This document shows positions 59,813 to 64,000 of a stretch of 64,000 bases of DNA, piece by piece (position 1 is the stretch's first letter; each line of letters opens with the position of its first letter). Source of the stretch: an uncultured Parabacteroides sp. (GTDB lineage Bacteria > Bacteroidota > Bacteroidia > Bacteroidales > Tannerellaceae); assembly GCA_900541965.1 (NCBI GenBank), contig UQLN01000004.1, forward strand, positions 69,534-133,533, written 5' to 3'. Made by a program: the position numbers and the translations under genes. Under the pieces are notes generated by a model. The model saw only the letters and a program-made list of their open reading frames with translations. It had not been told where the DNA came from and made no database searches.

Positions 59813-60208
59813 ATGCAAGAGCTTACTCTTACCACCCCGTCGCTGCTGTTTTCGGCAGTATCACTGATATTGTTGGCTTATACAAATCGGTTTATCTCCT
59901 ATGCAAGCCTTGTCCGGACATTAAAAGAAAAACATAAGCAGACACATGATCCAAAGGATATGGCACAAATAGATAACCTTCGGAAGCGATTGTATTTAAC
60001 CCGTTCCATGCAAATTTTAGGCTTGCTTAGTTTGTTGTTTTGTGTGGTGTCCATGTTCTTTATCTATATATCCTGGCAAATTATTGCAGCTTGGGTATTT
60101 GGCGTCGGATTGTTGCTTTTAGCAGCTTCCTTGTGTGTATGTATCTGGGAAATAAATATTTCCGTTAAAGCTTTGGAAATTCATTTACAGGATATGGGTT
60201 CTAAATAG
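59813..60208 (+). CDS. DUF2721 membrane protein
   Basis: Start at 59813 (MQELTLTTPSLLFSAVSL). The 131-residue protein has an N-terminal membrane helix, a cytoplasmic-looking charged loop (about 35-60), two close spans (about 68-108) and a short tail. The pattern, including the NRFISYASLVR segment after span 1, is DUF2721. Function unknown. Confidence 0.8.
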   Translation: MQELTLTTPSLLFSAVSLILLAYTNRFISYASLVRTLKEKHKQTHDPKDMAQIDNLRKRLYLTRSMQILGLLSLLFCVVSMFFIYISWQIIAAWVFGVGLLLLAASLCVCIWEINISVKALEIHLQDMGSK

Positions 60209-60250
60209 AAGTTAAAATGAGATTCTCTATTAAAATTTCCTTTAGAATGT

Positions 60251-60281
60251 TTTGGTAGTTTATAAAGAAGGTCTATCTTTG
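60251..60281 (+). promoter_or_regulatory. Full promoter of the tRNA-Glu/rpsT unit
   Basis: TTTG at 60251-60254 (-33) and TATCTTTG at 60274-60281 (-7) with a 19-nt gap match the Bacteroides consensus closely, as expected for a strong tRNA/ribosomal promoter. Confidence 0.75.
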
Positions 60282-60339
60282 CACTCGCAATCAGGAAAAC
60301 GCTTCCCGAAAGCGCTTAAAGTGAGAACTTTGACGTGAT

Positions 60340-60411
60340 GGCCCATTCGTCTATCGGTTAGGACGCAAGATTTTCATTCTTGAAAGAGGGGTTCGATTCC
60401 CCTATGGGCTA
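60340..60411 (+). tRNA. tRNA-Glu (anticodon TTC), copy 1
   Basis: 72-nt cloverleaf: acceptor GGCCCAT with ATGGGCT, anticodon loop TTTTCAT (TTC), T arm GGGGTTCGATTCCCC. Sequence identical to copy 2 at 60775-60846. CCA not encoded. It lies 44 nt before rpsT. Confidence 0.95.
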
Positions 60412-60454
60412 CAATAAACAGGATTAAAGAATAAATAAAGAGAATATCTAAAAA

Positions 60455-60709
60455 ATGGCAAATCACAAGTCATCAATTAAGAGAATCAGACAGACTAACG
60501 CAAAACGTCTGCATAATAGATATTATGCAAAGACTGCAAGAAATGCAATGCGAGTTTTGCGCGCTACTGAAGACAAGAATGAAGCTCAGGCTTTATTCCC
60601 GAAGGTGTGCTCTATGTTGGATAAGCTTGCTAAGAAAAACGTTATTCACAAGAATAAGGCTGGCAACTTGAAATCCAAAATGGCTAAGCACGTAAATAAT
60701 CTTGCGTAA
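60455..60709 (+). CDS. rpsT: 30S ribosomal protein S20
   Basis: The 84-residue basic protein begins ANHKSSIKRIRQTNAKRLHN after Met and is helical throughout, as S20 is. It binds 16S rRNA early in assembly. The same transcript probably carries tRNA-Glu upstream; a terminator follows at 60740. Confidence 0.96.
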   Translation: MANHKSSIKRIRQTNAKRLHNRYYAKTARNAMRVLRATEDKNEAQALFPKVCSMLDKLAKKNVIHKNKAGNLKSKMAKHVNNLA

Positions 60710-60739
60710 GACAAACGGTGTAATACTGTATATAGTATA

Positions 60740-60767
60740 AAGCCGGACTTAAGCCCGGCTTTTTTTA
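60740..60767 (+). terminator. Intrinsic terminator after rpsT
   Basis: AGCCGG (60741-60746) pairs with CCGGCT (about 60755-60760) and inner bases, then a run of seven T. It stands between rpsT and the second tRNA-Glu copy. Confidence 0.8.
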
Positions 60768-60774
60768 ACCTGAT

Positions 60775-60846
60775 GGCCCATTCGTCTATCGGTTAGGACG
60801 CAAGATTTTCATTCTTGAAAGAGGGGTTCGATTCCCCTATGGGCTA
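60775..60846 (+). tRNA. tRNA-Glu (anticodon TTC), copy 2
   Basis: Identical over 72 nt to copy 1, plus the bases TGAT before and C after. It begins about 8 nt after the rpsT terminator, with no -7/-33 box between, so its expression must come from read-through or an atypical promoter. Confidence 0.95.
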
Positions 60847-60952
60847 CGTTAAGTAAGAGATAAGGTTTTAAACTTTATCTCTTTTTTTTGTTGTACCTTT
60901 TGTGTTGGCTATTTTTTACGTTTCTTATGTGGTCTAAGTCGATTATTTTCAC

Positions 60953-60960
60953 TATATTTG
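60953..60960 (+). promoter_or_regulatory. -7 box (TATATTTG) of gyrB
   Basis: TATATTTG fits TAnnTTTG, 53 nt before the gyrB start. Confidence 0.6.
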
Positions 60961-61012
60961 TTAGCTTTTTGGCAGAAATAGATAAAAACAGAATTAAAAG
61001 GATAAAAGACTC

Positions 61013-62968
61013 ATGAGTGAAGAATTAAAGAATACTTCTACGGGCTATTCTGCGGATAGTATTCAGGTACTTGAAGGGTTAGAAGCAGTAAGAAAAAGAC
61101 CCGCCATGTATATTGGCGATATTAGCGAAAAAGGTCTGCATCATTTAGTTTATGAAGTAGTTGACAACTCTATTGACGAAGCCTTAGCCGGATATTGTAC
61201 TCAGGTGAATGTGGTTATCAATGAAGACAACTCTATTACGGTTACAGATGATGGGCGTGGTATCCCGGTCGATATTCATGAGAAAGAAGGGAGATCTGCA
61301 TTGGAGGTCGTTTTAACCGTTCTTCATGCCGGAGGTAAATTTGACAAGGGGTCTTATAAAGTTTCCGGAGGTTTGCACGGTGTGGGTGTGTCTTGTGTGA
61401 ATGCACTTTCTACTTATCTGCGTGCAGAAGTTCGTCGCAACGGTAAAATCTATATGCAGGAGTTTTCTTGTGGTAAGGCGCTTCATGATGTGGAAATAGT
61501 CGGTGAAGCAGATTCTACAGGTACGACAATTACGTTTAATCCGGATGGAAGTATTTTTACTGTAACCGAGTACAAATATGAAATTCTGGCAACCCGTTTG
61601 CGTGAGCTTGCTTTCTTGAATGCAGGAATCACATTAAGGTTGACTGATAAACGTGTTGTGAAGGAAGACGGTTCTTATAAATCAGATATTTTCCGTTCGG
61701 AAGAAGGCCTGAAAGAATTTGTCCGTTATGTAGACCGTTCTAAGGAACAACTTATTCCGGATGTAATTCATATTGTTACGGAGAAACAGGGTATTCCTGT
61801 AGAAGTAGCCATGACTTACAACACTTCTTTTAATGAAAGTGTATTTTCTTATGTGAATGATATTAATACGATAGAAGGTGGTACTCACCTGGCTGGTTTC
61901 CGCCGTGGGTTAACCCGTACGTTGAAAAAATATGCGGAAGATTCTAAATTACTGGAAAAAGCGAAGGTGGAAATCCAGGGTGATGACTTTCGTGAAGGAT
62001 TGACTGCTGTCATTTCGATTAAAGTAGCAGAACCCCAATTTGAGGGTCAGACAAAGACCAAGTTGGGAAACAGTGAAGTTACTGGTGCTGTAGACCAGGC
62101 TATCGGTGAAGCTTTGGGGTATTATCTGGAAGAACATCCGAAAGAAGCTAAGATTATAGTTGATAAGGTCGTTTTGGCTGCTCAGGCTCGCCAGGCTGCC
62201 CGTAAAGCTCGTGAACTAGTTCAGCGTAAGTCTCCAATGACTGGAGGAGGACTTCCGGGTAAATTGGCAGACTGTTCTTCAAAAGATGCTGCACAATGCG
62301 AATTATTCCTTGTCGAGGGAGATTCTGCTGGTGGTACTGCAAAGCAGGGGCGTGACCGTAATTTTCAGGCTATTCTTCCGCTTCGCGGTAAAATCCTGAA
62401 TGTGGAAAAGGCTATGGAGCACAAAGTATTTGAAAGCGAAGAAATTCAGAATATTTACCGTGCTATGGGAGTTACTGTTGGAACGGAAGATGACCCGAAA
62501 GCATTAAATCTAAGTAAACTTCGTTATCATAAGGTGATTATCATGACTGATGCCGATGTGGATGGTAGCCACATTGCAACATTAATTTTGACCTTCTTCT
62601 TCCGTCGTATGCGTGCTTTGATAGAAAACGGATATGTTTATCTGGCTACGCCTCCACTCTATCTTTGTAAGAAAGGTAAAACAGAGGAATATTGCTGGAC
62701 CGAACAACAACGCCAGGCATTTATTGATAAATATGGTGGCGGTAATGAAAATCAGATTCACACACAGCGATACAAAGGTTTGGGAGAAATGAATGACCAC
62801 CAATTGTGGGATACGACCATGAATCCTGAAAACCGTACGTTAAAGCAGATTACAATTGACAGTGCTGCTGAAGCTGATCAGATTTTTGCGATGTTGATGG
62901 GTGAAGAAGTGGGTCCGCGCCGTGAGTTTATCGAAGAAAATGCTACTTACGCAAATATTGACGCCTAA
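61013..62968 (+). CDS. gyrB: DNA gyrase subunit B
   Basis: The 651-residue protein has the GHKL ATPase (VDNSIDEALAG, TDDGRGIPV, KVSGGLHGVG), transducer with an AGFRRGLTRTL segment, TOPRIM (LVEGDSAGGTAKQGRDR and DADVDGSHI) and C-terminal domain (YKGLGEMN). The IEGGTHLAGF and QTKTKLGN motifs and the length suit Bacteroides GyrB rather than ParE. With GyrA it introduces negative supercoils. Confidence 0.93.
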   Translation: MSEELKNTSTGYSADSIQVLEGLEAVRKRPAMYIGDISEKGLHHLVYEVVDNSIDEALAGYCTQVNVVINEDNSITVTDDGRGIPVDIHEKEGRSALEVVLTVLHAGGKFDKGSYKVSGGLHGVGVSCVNALSTYLRAEVRRNGKIYMQEFSCGKALHDVEIVGEADSTGTTITFNPDGSIFTVTEYKYEILATRLRELAFLNAGITLRLTDKRVVKEDGSYKSDIFRSEEGLKEFVRYVDRSKEQLIPDVIHIVTEKQGIPVEVAMTYNTSFNESVFSYVNDINTIEGGTHLAGFRRGLTRTLKKYAEDSKLLEKAKVEIQGDDFREGLTAVISIKVAEPQFEGQTKTKLGNSEVTGAVDQAIGEALGYYLEEHPKEAKIIVDKVVLAAQARQAARKARELVQRKSPMTGGGLPGKLADCSSKDAAQCELFLVEGDSAGGTAKQGRDRNFQAILPLRGKILNVEKAMEHKVFESEEIQNIYRAMGVTVGTEDDPKALNLSKLRYHKVIIMTDADVDGSHIATLILTFFFRRMRALIENGYVYLATPPLYLCKKGKTEEYCWTEQQRQAFIDKYGGGNENQIHTQRYKGLGEMNDHQLWDTTMNPENRTLKQITIDSAAEADQIFAMLMGEEVGPRREFIEENATYANIDA

Positions 62969-62975
62969 ATAGTTT

Positions 62976-63006
62976 GCTGCCAGTCCTTCCGGCTGGCAGC
63001 TTTTTT
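62976..63006 (+). terminator. Intrinsic terminator of gyrB
   Basis: GCTGCCAG (62976-62983) pairs with CTGGCAGC (62993-63000), followed by six T. Confidence 0.85.
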
Positions 63007-63044
63007 ACATATATTTTATTTATTCATTGTTCAAATTCAAGGCT

Positions 63045-64000
63045 ATGAATATACAAGTCCGCCATCCGAATTTAAAGAACCTGTTCAAGGAAGTTGATAA
63101 TTTTATTCCAGCAAAAGAAAACCGGCAACCTCCTCGAATAGGAATATCCTCAAACCGGAAAGACGGACTTTCTTGTATAGCGGAAACCTATGTACAGTCT
63201 GTACTTCAGGCTGGAGGTGCTCCTGTTTTAGTGCCTGTAATTACAGATATAGAGGCACTTACTGCGGTAGTTAATGGCTTGGACGGCTTGGTGATGAGCG
63301 GAGGCGGAGACATTAATCCGCTTTATTTGCAGGAGGAGCCCTGCCCGGAATTGCAAGATGTGGACACCTATAGGGATGAGTTTGATTTGATATTGCTTCG
63401 TTTGGCTACAAACAGGCAACTTCCCGTTATGGGAATATGTCGCGGACATCAGATATTGAATGTCGCATTCGGAGGTAGTGTATATCAGGATATATACTCT
63501 CAACATGAATGTAAATTGTTGAAACATAGTCAGGCACAGAGCCGTGAACAGGCATCCCATTCTGTGCGTATCACAGATAAAAATTCTAAACTTTATTCCG
63601 TGATGGAAGAGGAAGATACTCTTTTGGTTAATTCTTTTCATCACCAGGCTATTAAAGAACCTGCCCCTGAATTTATAGGGACGGCTTTTGCCACTGATGG
63701 AATCAATGAAGCAATGGAACATCCGGAAAAAGATATCTTTAGTATCCAGTGGCATCCCGAAGCTATGGCCTCGAACGGGGATGAACAGATGCTGAAACTT
63801 TTTAATTTTCATGTCGAAGCTGCACGATTGTTCAAAGAGGCGAAACGTATTCATCATAGAAATGTGATATTGGATTCCCATACGGATACTCCGATGATTT
63901 TTCCTGGTGAATTTAATATTGGAATGAAAGAAGGCGGAAAAGTAAACCTGCCATTGATGGAAGAAGGGTTAGTCGACGCTGCTGTTATGGTTGCATATAT
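63045..64000 (+). CDS. Peptidase C26-dipeptidase fusion, 5' part
   Basis: An open frame of 318 codons from the ATG at 63045 runs off the right edge. The first 255 residues are a class I glutamine amidotransferase/peptidase C26 domain of the gamma-glutamyl-GABA hydrolase type: MSGGGDINP, nucleophile Cys in GICRGHQILN, and HPE in QWHPEA. After a charged linker, LDSHTDTPM starts a membrane-dipeptidase (M19) domain with its HxD metal motif. The frame cut off here should carry the rest of M19. The two parts may act in turn on gamma-glutamyl or D-amino-acid peptides. No signal peptide, so cytoplasmic. Confidence 0.85.
   Translation, partial: MNIQVRHPNLKNLFKEVDNFIPAKENRQPPRIGISSNRKDGLSCIAETYVQSVLQAGGAPVLVPVITDIEALTAVVNGLDGLVMSGGGDINPLYLQEEPCPELQDVDTYRDEFDLILLRLATNRQLPVMGICRGHQILNVAFGGSVYQDIYSQHECKLLKHSQAQSREQASHSVRITDKNSKLYSVMEEEDTLLVNSFHHQAIKEPAPEFIGTAFATDGINEAMEHPEKDIFSIQWHPEAMASNGDEQMLKLFNFHVEAARLFKEAKRIHHRNVILDSHTDTPMIFPGEFNIGMKEGGKVNLPLMEEGLVDAAVMVAY

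Noticed and set aside
61013..62968. ParE rather than GyrB
   Set aside because: Length, motif details and lack of a neighbouring parC favour GyrB.
63228..63881. 217-codon leftward frame near the right end
   Set aside because: The rightward frame from 63045 has clear C26 and M19 motifs; the leftward one is its shadow.
1..64000. CRISPR arrays, prophage or integrative elements
   Set aside because: No regularly spaced identical repeats with unique spacers, no phage structural genes, and no integrase or conjugation genes were seen.

Overview
The window looks like chromosomal DNA of a gut Bacteroides (B. thetaiotaomicron/ovatus/caccae type). Evidence: Bacteroidia-specific families (fimbrillin and FimB/Mfa2 pilus lipoproteins, a one-piece hybrid two-component regulator with AraC output, DUF3575/DUF3868, DUF3822, DUF4906), a PnuT/OMthi thiamine locus, meso-DAP dehydrogenase, and promoters of the Bacteroides TAnnTTTG (-7) type in front of many genes. 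No rRNA, CRISPR array or prophage was seen.

Region 1 (1-15.4 kb) is a type V pilus locus. Two tandem, duplicated FimB/Mfa2-like lipoprotein genes (the first cut by the window edge) point left. A hybrid sensor kinase/response regulator with an AraC-type output (2481-4514) sits in the middle. To the right lie seven pilus lipoprotein genes, which visible promoters and terminators divide into three transcription units: a lone fimbrillin (4892-6049); fimbrillin-anchor-fimbrillin-fimbrillin (6348-10920); and fimbrillin plus a 993-residue presumed tip protein (11265-15297). A 1.2 kb gene-poor stretch follows, with a decayed nuclease/transposase remnant, then an AT-rich six-bladed propeller lipoprotein gene.

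Region 2 (18-29 kb) is mostly housekeeping. It has a leftward operon (conserved protein, rsmI, coiled-coil lipoprotein, YjjG-like HAD phosphatase), a RecD-like helicase, a rightward unit (membrane protein, DUF3822, rsmD) converging on cardiolipin synthase, and a DUF3575-DUF3868 pair often met with pilus genes.

Region 3 (29.2-32.9 kb) is a leftward thiamine salvage operon under a TPP riboswitch: outer-membrane receptor, PnuC-type transporter, thiamine pyrophosphokinase. Region 4 (33-42.6 kb) is a long rightward operon, rimP-nusA-infB-cvpA-sufB-sufC-sufD. A GxxExxY nuclease gene enclosed by 51-bp terminal inverted repeats lies between sufC and sufD, and a second large hairpin follows sufD.

Region 5 (42.8-64 kb) holds a periplasmic GH13 enzyme, a short UvrA-like ATPase, a zeta-toxin-like kinase with an overlapping 56-residue partner, hemW, RRM and cold-shock RNA-binding proteins, sufS-vanZ-rnhB, nagB, a flavodiiron protein, lgt, ddh, two lipoproteins, tRNA-Arg, recO, two identical tRNA-Glu genes around rpsT, gyrB, and the start of a peptidase C26-dipeptidase fusion. 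Several intergenic repeat families (TTGACAG-arm hairpins, a 22-bp-period array, nested palindromes) lie in this half.
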